DNA of 64,000 nucleotides, taken from the NCBI GenBank assembly GCA_035772735.1, contig JASDFA010000002.1, forward strand, positions 3,844,001 to 3,908,000. The letters run 5' to 3'. A program made the translations under genes and the position numbers. A model generated the notes under the pieces. It saw nothing but the letters and a program-made list of their open reading frames with translations. It was not told the origin of the DNA and did not search any database. Shown here piece after piece: positions 1-11,344 of this stretch. Source of the DNA: Datura wrightii. Taxonomy: Eukaryota > Streptophyta > Magnoliopsida > Solanales > Solanaceae. Within the stretch, counting starts at the first letter, position 1. Each line of letters begins with the position of its first letter.

Positions 1-498
1 GTTATATCCACAATCTTAGTTTGCATGTCTACAAACAACTCGGGACGAAGTCTTTGTCGACTTAATAACTGAGAATTCCCTCACCTCCTTGAAATATATA
101 AGCTTAAATGCCCTTTGCAACTGTTTCTAGGAGGTGAACAACATACCCATATATTGATTAATAAATTAAATTGATCCATGATTAAGATAGTACCTTGTTG
201 TTGTTTCAATATCAGTAACAGGAACAGAAGCAATCATGTTGAGGTCCAAGTTGAAATGTCCTTCACGGCAAGTACCCATATCACACGTGTGTGTTTCAAT
301 ATATTTTCCTATTTCCCACATGTTATCATGTGTAGACTTAAAACTGGTAAGTTATATCCACAATCTTAGTTTGCATGTCTACAAACAACTTGGCACGAAG
401 TCTTTGTCGACTTAATAATTGAGAATTCCCTCGCCTCCTTGAAATATATAAGCTTAAATGCCCTTTGCAACTGTTTCTTGGAGGTGAGCAATATGCCT
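1..498. repeat. Direct duplication inside the MULE coding region
   Basis: Bases 1-148 and 351-498 are about 95% alike by eye, both beginning gttatatccacaatcttag and running to the end of a gcaactgtttct segment. The 202 bases between them (149-350) have no matching partner downstream, so this is a partial tandem duplication with a 350 bp step. On the minus strand it repeats the transposase N-terminal segment, so two copies of the same domain lie in a row. Confidence 0.85.
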
Positions 499-1812
499 TT
501 TGAAAGATATATAGGACTACTTATAAGATCTTGTGGCTCACGCCACATACCTTGCCAATTATATTTATTGTCATGCGTATCGACAAAGACATCTGGACCA
601 TCTGAAAGATGGTCAAGAAACAGAATTTCATGAGAATGATATAAAGGTATATGCACTATTGGTATCACTGGTAGTGACTATTGAATAGATCGTGGAAAAA
701 CTTTTTCTCCATGAAACGAACTCATGGACATGGGTCTTTGCGATAGAGTGGACATCATGGAATCATTATCACTAGATGATGCTTCAAATGGGACTTCATC
801 CCTCGAAACCTCTGCATTAGGTACTTCATCACTATCACTCTAAGTAGTTGTCCCGTGATTCGGATGATCAACATCATCAATATTCAAGAGAACACCGGGC
901 TCACCTCGAGTGACATTATCCCTATATTTTTCCAAAAAAGCAAAAATATTAATACATACAGTAAAGATACTTAAATTAACATACATATAATAGTTTTACC
1001 GATAATAGTCAGTTGCACCAAAATTAGAGATGAGATGAATATTTGAGGATGTTCCAATATTTTTCATTCATCCAAAGTGTGAGGATTGACATAACCTTGG
1101 AGCGTTATTCTCACGCTGGGATAAACACCTACACAAATGTAAAATAATCATAAATCATATAAATCAACACATAAATAGTATTATTAATATTTATTAATAG
1201 AAATAACACAAATAAATAGACATTACCAGTCACTTTCATTAACAGTTTGGTTCAAATCAAAATCATGTCTTAATGATTCCATTGACATATTGCCGGTAAG
1301 AATATTTTGGTAATCGGTCATGTGAGAAAAATCACTAGATTAAGTTACAGGGACTCATCAAGACTAGTATGATTTTCTACATGATGATACACATTAGCCT
1401 GTGAAGAAGAATGTTGACGACTAGTCTTAGGCTCCTTCCTAACATATAGTTGAAGCATATTTAGCTTGATTTGATGTATATACTCAATTGGAGCCCTGAG
1501 AAAATCAGACAACAATGCATCATCATGGATATTCCACTCCCCATAATTTACTTGTCCTTGTGATAAAAATGAGATAGGATATTATCCGATTAAAATTAAC
1601 TTATAATCAGCACTTTTCACAGCCATCTTTTTATAAATTGAAGAACGAAATCTTTCATAGCCAACATTAAGTGAATACTTAACATTGCATTTGGGTGGAC
1701 AATTATAATGTACGAAATTTTTATCATGAATAATTTCACCATCCCAATAAATTGAGACTCTAACTTTATCTTCAAAAGACATTTTATGTGAGATGAATAA
1801 AGATATGAGCAA
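1..1812 (-). pseudogene. Mutator-like (MULE) transposase, N-terminal part, broken
   Basis: Read on the minus strand, the stretch 1812-1582 gives a 76-residue start of the kind seen in plant MuDR-type transposases: an N-terminal block with WDGEI, NCPPK and a YKLILIG end. It runs on without an ATG past 1582 (an N-Y-G-E-W stretch followed by A-L-L-S-D-F-L near 1540-1500) and then hits stops near 1340. A second block at 668-366 has the spacing of the MULE N-terminal DNA-binding segment (LTSKKQLQRAFKL, then REFSIIKSTKTSCQVVC). The conserved catalytic domain is not in the window; the gene would continue to the left of base 1. In-frame stops make it a pseudogene here. Family assignment is by pattern memory, so moderate. 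Confidence 0.55.
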
Positions 1813-1904
1813 TGAATTTAGCTATGAATGTGGAAAGTTTGATCATTAAATGGAGATTGAAGGAGCTAGGGGGAGAGTAAAGATTAGACGGAATAAAAAT
1901 ACAT

Positions 1905-2260
1905 AGCTGACTAATTTAGTCTACTATAATGATACGTCACATCAACTACAAAAATTTATAAAAAATATGACAAAGTCTGTAAAAAAAATACAAATTAGGC
2001 TGCTTTTGACTATATATCGAACTAATTTAGTCTGCTATAATGATACGTCATATCAACTACAAAAATTTATAAATAAAAAAAACGTGACAGGAATTTACAA
2101 AAAAAATCATGACAAAGTCAAAAAAACTGTTTTTGACTGTATATCGAACTAAATTAGTCTGTTATATATATTGAACTAATTTAGTCCGTTATATGAGTAT
2201 ATCACGGTGTCTGACTGAGCGTTAAAAAAAAGAGCATGACAGACTAAATTGATTCGTTAA
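1905..2260. repeat. Subterminal direct repeats at the MULE 5' end
   Basis: A unit of about 55 bp (ctaatttagtct, ataatgatacgtca, tcaactacaaaaatttata) occurs at 1911-1965 and again at 2022-2076, a 111 bp step. Shorter pieces (gaactaatttagtc) recur near 2145 and 2172. It lies directly upstream of the transposase start at 1812, where a MULE terminal inverted repeat is expected. The other end of the element is outside the window, so the boundary is not proven. Confidence 0.55.
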
Positions 2261-2426
2261 GTTCATTTTGGTAACTTTTTTAAGAAGGGCCAATTTCTTT
2301 GTTTATCAATTTGCTATGTCTTATTTTGATTCCGGTTTCATAAAATTGGGAAATCAAATAACCTGCATCACAAAAATAAAAAGTATAATATTATTAAAAC
2401 ACATCACCATTAGAATTTTTTTTAAA

Positions 2427-2440
2427 GGGGGGGGGGGGGG
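2427..2440. repeat. Poly-G tract, 14 bases
   Basis: An unbroken run of 14 G sits in very AT-rich sequence. Such runs are often miscounted in assemblies; no function is implied. Confidence 0.9.
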
Positions 2441-2499
2441 AATTATTATTTTTAAAAAACTATACAAGCGTCATCCAACTTATGCATAAACGAGAAGAA

Positions 2500-3200
2500 A
2501 TCATGACAATAAACGTAACATGGCACAATCATTGTAATTTTAAAAAATTACAAAATTTTGAAAAGTTTTATCCCACTTATGACTTAATCGGTATATTTTG
2601 ACAATAAGGCATACTTTGGCAAGCCTAAAATATCAAAAGCTTACGCGTGGAAAGGCAGAAATTGAATATAAGGTATAAATTTTTTAAAAAATAAAATATT
2701 TATCAAAATTATGCCTGAATCAACAAAATTTAAATAAATGAAAAAAATTTAAAATTATTTAGGTTAGACATTAACGTCTAGAGAGGCAGAAATTGAATAT
2801 AATGAACAATTTCAAAAATTTATTCAATTTATGATTGAAAGGGCAAAATTTTAATATAAAGAAAGTTTCGATATTATTAAAGTTGCACCAGTTATGCGTA
2901 GCAAGGCAGGCATTGAATATAAGGCACAATTTCAAAAATAATAAAATATTTATCCAAGTTATGCCTTACCTAACAAAATTTGAATATACGGCAAGGTTTC
3001 AATATTATAAAGGTTCCAAAGTTAGACCAGGAAAGACAAGAAATGACTATAAGGCACAATTTTTTTTAAAAAATAAAGTGTTTATCCATTTTATACCTTA
3101 CCCGGCAAAATTTGAATATCAGGCAAAGTTTCAATATGGCTATAAAACACAATTTGAAAAAAATATTAAGAAATTTAGATAACTTATGACTAAGACTGAT
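2500..3200. repeat. Degenerate minisatellite, ~130 bp unit
   Basis: At least four diverged copies of a unit containing aggcagaaattgaatataag, then cacaatttcaaaaataat, tttatccaagttatgcctta and caaaatttgaatata. Unit starts are near 2653, 2779, 2902 and 3033, spaced about 123-131 bp. The open frame at 2835-3182 is an artefact of this repetition. It is followed at 3200-3900 by AT-rich sequence ending in a gggtaaaaattaaa / cgcacaaaaactt block that also flanks the similar arrays near 43.9 and 46.7 kb. Confidence 0.75.
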
Positions 3201-4040
3201 ATAACTTCCGCTGAAGTTATGCCTTCAGATGTAACTTGTACATTGAGTATGCTCTATAGTCATATTTTGTACTTTAGACGTATACCTTAAGGCATAAATT
3301 CAAAAATCAATGCGTAAAAATATATGTATTGACTTATTACTTTAAAAAAAAAAACACAAAACATATGCTTGAAAGACTAAGGTATGACTATTAGGAACAA
3401 TTTCCGAAAAAATTAGATATTCAACATATATATCTGACTAAAAACTTTTATAAAGTATGCATGAACATCAAAGGAAGTCAATATGAACACTATACACAAC
3501 AATAAGAAATAGAACACATCTTAGATTTGAAGCAAAAAAAATATCTAAAAGACGAACTAAAAGAAAAAAATAAGGTAAAACATGCAGAATAAAATACCTA
3601 AATACAAAACTAAACATATCCAAAAAGAATCAACACAAAAAAAAAGGACGACTGATGAATGAACGGAATACAAAATTCAGAGAAGATAGAGAAAATAAAA
3701 GAGAAAGACCGGGAAGATGAGAGAAGACGATGTCAAATAAAAGAAACACAAAAAATATAGGTCTCTGGAGAATAAGGACATTTTCGACCGTAAAATATCA
3801 CTAAATGGACGCGGTGGGTATAATTTAAAAATCGTGTATATGAGGGGTAAAAATTAAAGACCAGTATCTTTTAAGGACACTTCGCACAAAAACTTGATCA
3901 TCCTACTCCAACTCATGTTGATTCTGCAATACATAATTTAATTTTGTGGATAAGATTAAAAAAAATTATGGGAGCAAAGCAAAGATTCGAATAACGAACA
4001 TAATTTATTGTAACATTGAGTTAAGTGAAGGTATAACTTT
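3200..4040. other. No gene seen
   Basis: AT-rich sequence with stops in all frames. The 3820-3900 part resembles the flank of the minisatellites near 43.6 and 46.4 kb, so it is probably the tail of one dispersed repeat. Confidence 0.6.
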
Positions 4041-4320
4041 TACTCCCTCAATTTTAAAATAAATAATATTTTTAATTTAGGCACATTTTATAAATATTTA
4101 TTTTTAAAAAATAAAATATACTTTTACTAACTTAACTTTAATAAATATCTTTTTAAAATGTAGTTTTTTAGTAGTTTTTTGATTATATAAATCTTACTCC
4201 ATTTAAATAAGGAAACAATTAAGAGAATATTATTAATATCTTTTTAATCTTATAAAATATCACTTATTTTAAAATAAAATAAAAAATTAAAATGCTATTT
4301 ATTTTAAAATAAAAAAATAC
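4041..4320. mobile_element. Stowaway-like MITE
   Basis: The left end starts tactccctcaattttaaaat and the right end, read backwards, gives gtattttttattttaaaata followed by aatag. The two ends are inverted copies over about 30 bp, and the element is about 280 bp with no coding capacity. The tactccctc start is the usual plant Stowaway terminus, with TA as the target site. Bases 4321-4940 contain no gene; 4385-4450 (gaacgaagcacatattaaaa) resembles a common dispersed Solanaceae repeat. Confidence 0.6.
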
Positions 4321-4929
4321 CAAACTTAAAATTAATTAACATATGTTCACGTTGAAATATCTCATAATTATTTTAACCTATTACAGCATGTGAGATGATC
4401 GAGAACGAAGCACATATTAAAATTATGAATTCAGCGAAACTTAATAAGTCATAAAGATTGATATGATTCATATTTATAAATTAAAAATAATGATTTTGTA
4501 TGTCTTACTTTTTTTAGCAAATTAATCTCAAGTTTTATGAACCGTTACTTATACCTTTAAACAAACTAATTATAGAAAAGTTACGCACTATTTTACATTA
4601 TCAGTATATTGCAGTTAAATGTGTTCATGTTTTGTGTTCAATGAATTAATAGACAGCAAGTAACTTTCAATTTATCGATAAGGATTAAGATTTCTTCATT
4701 TTTTTAATTGAAAAATTTTGGTTTGAGCTTTTTACAATGAAAAAATCATATTGAGAGTGTCTTTATGAAAAAATTAGTCCTGCAATGCGTGAATTTAAAT
4801 TTAATCAAATTTTTTATAAATATTGAACACCGACAGTAACTTTAGCTTTATTTCTTTTAGACCACATTCTTTTTGTTTGGTCAGAAATTTGTGACGGTTA
4901 ATTTTTTTGGCCTAAAATTTCATGAATGG

Positions 4930-5290
4930 ACAAAACATTATTAAATTTTGTCCAAAACGTCAAAAATTAGCTAAAGAAGTGAGAATTGTCCAAAATCATA
5001 TAAATGGGTTTAATTTTTTTTTCCTTATCACTTTAAGACTCCTTTAAATAATTTTGGACAGCCGTCACATTATGAGTATGATTCTACCTTTAAAGTTAAT
5101 TCAAGAGGTGAGAACTGTCAGAGATCGTATAAATAGATCCAGTTTTCTCATTTTGATTGATGTAAGACTCCTTTATATGGTCTTGGACAATGAGCCTCTT
5201 GAATTAACTTTCGGGATTGAGTTAGTCCAGAACTTCATTTCTTAACATGATATTAAAGTCATGCTCATCTCAATTCATAATTTACCGGAT
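4930..5290 (+). repeat. Possible TRIM or solo-LTR fragment
   Basis: Two related blocks (gtgagaattgtccaaaatca near 4979 and gtgagaactgtcagagatcg near 5108; gactcctttaaataattttg near 5037 and gactcctttatatggtcttg near 5167) are followed at 5249 by cttaacatgatattaaagtc. That looks like a decayed tRNA-Met primer site following an LTR end in ..aaca. Small LTR elements (TRIMs) have this layout. The matching second LTR was not found. Confidence 0.35.
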
Positions 5291-6259
5291 ATTGAACCCC
5301 ATCTTATATGTTGTTCATGCTTCAAATGTCCATTCCTGAGTGTTGAGAAGGATATTGATGGTGTCTTTATTTTCTTAACAATATTCAAATTTTGTTTTGT
5401 CCTTGTCTTCCAAACTTTGACTTTTTAAACTTCCGATCTTCGAGTATGAAGTTAGGTTTTGGCATAGTGCAACTTCATATTTTTTTTTAAAAAAATAAGC
5501 ATCAACAATAGATTTACTCCAATTAATAGGTTGTTTTGCCAAACTTTTGAAAGATCAAAAGTGCTTATTTTAAAAAAAATTGAGGTATTTGGCCAAGCTT
5601 TTGGGAGAAAATAAGTGCTTTTAGGGAGTAGCAGATGTTGTCTTTCAAAAACTAAACACTACAAAAAACAGGTCAAAAATCGACAGAAAGGTACTAACGG
5701 ACAGTGTCGATCACAAAAAAAGGGAAAAATGTCGACTTTGGTTGTTGATTTATGTCATTTTAATTTTTTTCTAATTATTTTATTGTTATACCCACACTGT
5801 CTGTTAGTTTATCCCTCATTATTTTTCATGAATTTTTTCGTGAAATAAATAAATGACCGACACAGTAGATATATGTTTAAAAATATTTTAAGTGGCTAAC
5901 GAGCAGGATCAATTTTTTTATATAAAGATAATATTTTTAAAATTATTTTTTTAATTTAATTAAAAAACCGACTGATAATCTTGATTTGTCTGTCGGTTTT
6001 TTAATTAAATGAGTTGACTCGATCTTGACCAAAAAACTGACGGGCTAACCGACACTGTCCTTCGGTTTGTTGAATATAATCGGACCAGACCCTCTTTCTT
6101 ATCCATTTCTCTCTTCTCTCATTCTCTCTAAAAAAAATCGACATTCACCATCCAAACCCCACCAACAATCCACAACCCAGCCCACCGTCCTCCTTACCTG
6201 GTGCACTCACTCCACCGGCGAACCCATTCCCCCGCCCTAGTACCCGACCCACTGCTATT

Positions 6260-6760
6260 AGTAAGGTTAGGATTTTTCATTTTTTCAATTAAATTTTATT
6301 GTTAGATTTCATTGTTATTATTATTGTTATCATTAAATTATTGTATTAATAATGTTATTGTTAGATTTTATTACTAAATTGTAGGTTTCATGGTTAAATT
6401 GTTAGAATTGTTACATTTTATTGTTAGATTTTAGGTTAAATTGTTAGATTTCATTGTTATTGTAATAGTTAAATTATTATATTCATGTTAATGTTATTGT
6501 TAGAATTGTTAGCTTTCATTGCTAAATTGTTAGATTTCATTGTTAAATTGTTAGAATTGTTCGATTTTATTGTTAATGTTATTTTTAGGATTCTTAATTA
6601 GGTTTAGTGAAAACTTTGTTAAATTATTAGATTTTATTGTTAAATTGTTAAAATTTTTAGATTTCATTATTGTTGTTAGGATTGTTAGGTTAGTTGAAAC
6701 TTTATTAGATTGTTAGATTTCATTGAACAATTGTTAGATTTCATTGTGTTTGAAACCTTG
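6260..6760. repeat. Degenerate ttgttagatttcattg array in the CACTA interior
   Basis: A motif of about 20-25 bp, close to attgttagatttcattgtta, is repeated many times with variable spacing. It has no coding potential and lies between the CACTA left subterminal region and the internal open frame at 7609. Confidence 0.8.
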
Positions 6761-7608
6761 TTACAAGTTAAGTTAGAAATTTACCGAAAATATTAATTAA
6801 AATAAAATGAATTTGTCCACTAATTTAATTTTTTATATAATTTTAGTAACTAATCAATATGAATATTTTAGTTAATTTGAAATTTGTAAATTTAGTTTAA
6901 TATAGGTTCTTGATATTGTTATGTAGATTAATTATTTAAAATATAGATTAATAATATAATAATTCAAATTTAATAATTATTAAAATTTTATATTCATAAT
7001 TCAATAATTACAAAATTTATCATTATATACTCAAATTCTTTAACCACATATAATTTTAGTAATTAATTATTAAATACTAATTCAATAATTACATCAAAAT
7101 TTGACTTACTTTTGGAGGATGTTTGTCGGATAATTAGTAATCATTAAATAATAAAATTTAATTATTAATAAATTAATTAATCTAATTTTTATATGTAATA
7201 TAAAATATCTATATTTTTTGTTGATAAATAATCGTTTGTGGATGTAAGATAGAACTAATGCAAATCGCAAGGGCATAAGAGATGAATTTGTTGAAGTATT
7301 AGAGGATTTATCAACCATACAACTTATATGTAAATAGTAATATGTTAAGTTTAATTTGAACAACCATATATACTCATTCAACTGCTCTTGTCTGAGTATA
7401 ACCAGACTCAGAAATCCCAAGGTGGCCGACCTAGCCTCTGCCGGATATCGCTATCCAGATTTGGACAGAAAAGGTGTCGGGGGGAAGACAAAAGAGGAGA
7501 GTCTAGGATCTAGGATCTAGGAGCCCAGTTTGATGGATTCAGTCTGGACTGGAAGGTATTGACTCTTCTAGCTAGGCCGAGGCGATTGATGGTGTTCAGA
7601 TCGTTGTT

Positions 7609-7827
7609 ATGTCGCAAAAGATCGAACACCTTACACGTACCTTAGAAGATGTCGAGGAAAGACGCGTTGCAGAGAGTATGATTCTGTGTCATACCATAGA
7701 GGCTCTCAAGACACAAATGAATAGCCTCCTTGGTAGTGGAGTCCATAGACGACGTGCCCGTTCTCCTTCTACCTCAGTTGAAGATGAAGGTTCGACTGAT
7801 GATGAAAACGTTGAAGAGACACCTTAG
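7609..7827 (+). pseudogene. Open frame inside the CACTA element, possible transposase tail
   Basis: A 72-residue frame starts at ATG 7609 and ends in an acidic tail (STDDENVEETP). The first half is a predicted amphipathic helix (KIEHLTRTLEDVEERR), the middle is basic (HRRRARSP). Coiled-coil plus acidic ends of this kind occur at the C-terminus of plant Ptta/En/Spm transposases, and the codons look protein-like, unlike the surrounding AT-rich sequence. The upstream stretch 7400-7600 has mixed composition consistent with decayed coding sequence. No catalytic motif is present, so function is inferred from position only. Confidence 0.35.
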
Positions 7828-8711
7828 TTGTTAAGATTATTGAACATTGAAAATAAACTTTGTATATACATACTGAAAATTTTAAACTTTCTTGACTTTG
7901 TAGATAATTTTGGTGGATATTTAGATTTGTTTTTGATATTTTAATTTCATAATTACTATGTTATTGATGTTGTTGTTGATTTGGCAGCGATTAGTGATGG
8001 ATTGTAATTGTTATTGAATTGAATTTTTAATTTTGCAGGTGAAAAATGCAAAAATTACAGGTTTCTGCTACTGGTTTGTTTGCAGAAAATCGATGGGCAG
8101 CGTATGTAAGGTCGTCGATTTTCTGCAAAAATACCAGATGTAAAAAATGCAGAAAACTGACACTGTCCGTCGGTTTATTCTTAGCTATGAAGAACATACC
8201 GATGGAAAGGGTCAGAATTTTTTTTAAAAATAATTAACTAAATAAAATCGAAGGTGTCTATCAATAATTTATTTTTTTCACGTCGGGTGGCATTTTAAAA
8301 ATCTAGAAATTTAATTTTTATTTAATCGATGGACTTCCATCGGTATTAATCAATGTTGTCTGTTGGTTTTGACATTCCGACAAGTCAAATTTCGAGGAAC
8401 CTTTGTTTGTCGGTCTTGATCAAAAAATTGACGGTGTCCATCGGTTCTGGCCCTCTTTTTAGGCCAACTTTTTGTAGTGAAAAAATTAGCTTCTCCTAAA
8501 AAACACTTATTTGAAAAACACTTTCAAAAAGATTACACTTAAAAGTACTTTTCTAAAGTTTGGTCAAACACTAACTGTTTTTCAAAAGTATTTTTTAAAC
8601 ATATTGGCCAAACACAAACTGTTTCTCAATAAAAGTACTTTTTTGTTAAACACTTTTAGAAAAAGCATTTCTCAAAATAAGCTGATTTTAGAAGTTTGAC
8701 CAAACAGGTTA

Positions 8712-9135
8712 TAAGACTTAATCCAGACCTTGTATATTTTGGCTCAGAAATAGTTTTGCGCCCATTTAAATCCAGTGGGCGAATTCTACTAGGGAGATTA
8801 CATAAATACAACTTTTTAAAATAATAATTACAAAAGTTATAACTATTTTCTAAATTACATAATATACAATATATACCTTATAAATGAGTAATATGACATT
8901 GTTCTTATAAGTGAGATAACTCATTATTTCTTTCCTAATTTAAGTATCATTTCCTATTAATTCTTTATTCTTACCTTTTAATAAGAAAATATTAATATCA
9001 AATCCTATAAATATTCTATTAATGTACAATATATACCTTATATAATATTATTTGTTATATATTAACTAATATATACTATATATAATATTATTCTTATGTA
9101 TATTATATACAAATAGTATATGTTATTTATATATA
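8712..9135. other. No gene; AT-rich, Helitron left flank
   Basis: Very AT-rich. Bases 9020-9135 (acaatatataccttatataa and following) are a diverged copy of the sequence right of the Helitron at 10430-10560. Confidence 0.6.
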
Positions 9136-10410
9136 CTAGTTTTAGTATACGCGTCTCGCGCGTGTCTCTCACATTAGTAAGAATAAAATTTTAAAAGATA
9201 GTCATATTATAACCTTTAATGATTAAAAATCATATATATAAAAATGTAATAAAAATAGATAGGAACTCAAACATATGTAAAAAAACATACAATATAAGTA
9301 TAAAATATAATACAAAAAAGAATTATTCTTTTACTATTTAATGAGAATCATATCGCCTTAAGTTGTTAATTGGCACAATTTCATTCACGAAATCTTTTTC
9401 AGATTTCATTGGAATATTATCTAAAAAATTGTGCACAAGAGTAATAATTATAATAGTTTATAATTTTATAAAAAAAATTATTTTATGAGATGAAGAGATT
9501 ACTTTACTTGAATAGATGAAACTTGTGAATGTATGAGTATATGAAGAATGTCAATTACAAATAACACAAATTTTAAATCGCATAATATTAATATAAGACT
9601 CAACTAAAGGAGATAACATATTATTAATATTAGACTCAACTTAAAGAGATTTTTTCAAATCCACAATATTAAAAAAATTCACAATATAATCCAAAAAAAA
9701 AGAAAAAGAAGATAGGTTAACACGAAAACATACAAGGTTGGAGATTGAATCAAAGGTGTTGATGTAGAAGAATTAATAAATTAAGTTATGCAATTATAAA
9801 TCCTTTTATAGAAGTAGAAGGATTTATAAATTAAAAAGGATTTGAAAATATAAAAATATTAGGACGTTACTATCAAAAATGATTAAAAAAAAATTAGTAA
9901 AAAGAAAAAGCAAAAAAAAATTAAAAACCCTCACGTTGCTAAGAAAAGGGGAAAAATTTTATGAAAAAGAAAAAAAAAATTTCCTTACCATGAAAAAGGG
10001 GGAGAAAAAACTTTTTCAAATTAAAAAGCAAAAAGAATTCGGAGAAGGAACTTTTTTTAAAAAAAAATTTTAAGGTTAACACTATAAATAGAGTAATGCC
10101 ACGAGTAGAAAATTTAATATAACAAAATAATAAATAAATAAATAAATTTGTGCCTATTAAAAAGAAAAAAAGGTTCGGTAGAAACTTTTTATTTCTTTTT
10201 TAGGTTTACACCATAAATAGAGTTATGCCTAAGATAGAAAACCTAAATATGATAAGTTAAGGTGATGAAATAATTAACATTAATAATTTTAAATAATAAT
10301 TATGTAAAAATAGTAATATGACGATTTTGTATATTGCAATATCTTTTAATGAAGGGCAAAAATTTCAATCAATATTTCTAAAGGCCTTCACACTTTTAAT
10401 ATAATATAGA
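9136..10410 (-). mobile_element. Non-autonomous Helitron
   Basis: Read on the minus strand it begins TCTATATTATATTAAAAGTG (from base 10410 leftwards) and ends CTAG at 9139-9136. Nine bases before CTAG is a perfect 5 bp GC stem with a 5-base loop (9149-9163, acgcg-tctcg-cgcgt). Helitrons start with TC, end with CTRR, carry a short hairpin just inside the 3' end, and insert between A and T; here the flanking bases are a (9135) and t (10411), as required. It is 1275 bp with no Rep/helicase sequence. The lysine-rich frame at 9879-10073 is poly-A-driven and not a gene. Confidence 0.7.
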
Positions 10411-11340
10411 TATAGATTTATATCTATAATGAACAATATATACATTATATAATATTATGTGTTATATATTAACTATTATATACTATATGTAATATTATTC
10501 TTATGTATATTATACAACAAGTATTATATGTTATTTGTTTATATTTATATTTGAGTATACATTATTGTATTCATATATTAAGTATATTGAAGAAGCAAAT
10601 ACATTATTTATAATATTATTAATATATTGTTACTATATATCAAATTTAAATTTACATTGAGTTTTAAAGATATACAATAGTGGTGTTAGAGAGATACTTG
10701 AGATTTTTGAAAAAACAAAAATGGAGAAGAAAGAGGATTTATGAAAAAATAAATATAGAGACGAGAGAGGAATTTTTAAAAAATTAAAAATGGAGAAGAA
10801 AGAGAGATTTTTGGAATATATATATATACACACACACACACACAATCAATATTTCTAAGGGGTTTCACACTTTTAATATAATATAGATATTGATTTATAT
10901 CCATAATGAATAATATATACATTATATAATATTATGTGTTATATATCAATTATTATATACTATATGTAATATTATTCTTACGTATATTATACAACAAGTA
11001 TTATTTGTTATTTATTTATATTTATATTTGAGTATACATTATTGTATTCATATATTAAGTATATTGAAGAAGCAAATATATTATTCATAATATTATTAAT
11101 ATATTATTACTATATATCAAATTTAAATTTACATTGAGTTTTAAAAATATACAATAGTGGTGGTAGAGAGATTCTTGAGATTTTTGACAAAACAAAAATG
11201 GAGAAGAGAGGGATTCTTGAAACAAAATGGAGAAGAAAGAGGAATTTATGAAAAAATAAATATAGAGATGAGAGGAATTTTTGAAAAATTAAAAATGGAG
11301 AAGAAAGAGAGATTTTTGGAAAAAATAAAATAATATATAT
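10366..11340. repeat. 477 bp tandem duplication
   Basis: Copy 1 (10366-10842) and copy 2 (from 10843) both start caatcaatatttcta and stay highly alike to about 11330. Copy 1 ends in a (TA)n(CA)n run at 10819-10842 and copy 2 in a (TA)n run at about 11333-11357. The first ~45 bp of each unit is the 5' tip of the Helitron, so the duplication post-dates that insertion. The minus-strand frames at 10633-10845 and 11110-11478 are non-genic. Confidence 0.85.
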
Positions 11341-11344
11341 ATAT

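Larger units (their letters stand above)
5657..8479. mobile_element. Non-autonomous CACTA (En/Spm) transposon
   Basis: The left end is cactacaaaaaacaggtc and the right end is ccaactttttgtagtg, its inverted partner over the first 11 bases. Both sides are flanked by aaa (5654-5656 and 8480-8482), the 3 bp target duplication expected of CACTA elements. Subterminal repeats of the form gac..gtgtc..tcggttt recur near both ends (5700, 5985, 6045, 8160, 8345, 8440), as in En/Spm elements. The 2.8 kb interior has no complete transposase, so it would depend on a partner element. Confidence 0.85.
5528..8711. mobile_element. hAT-like foldback MITE, split by a CACTA element
   Basis: The left part (5528-5656) reads gttgttttgccaaactttt then gtgcttattttaaaa. 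The right part (8480-8711) ends ataagctgattttagaagtt then tgaccaaacag. The outer ends are inverted copies of a gtttggccaaactt-type terminus, and the inside is full of aaaagtgctttt / aaaagtacttt modules on both strands. I recognise this as a very common Solanaceae MITE. The CACTA element sits inside it, so the MITE is older. A clear target duplication of the MITE was not seen. Confidence 0.6.

Noticed and set aside
2835..3182. Open frame of 115 codons
   Set aside because: It follows the ~130 bp minisatellite; the peptide repeats with the DNA unit.
9879..10073. Lysine-rich open frame
   Set aside because: It is produced by poly-A runs inside the Helitron; no domain, no codon structure.
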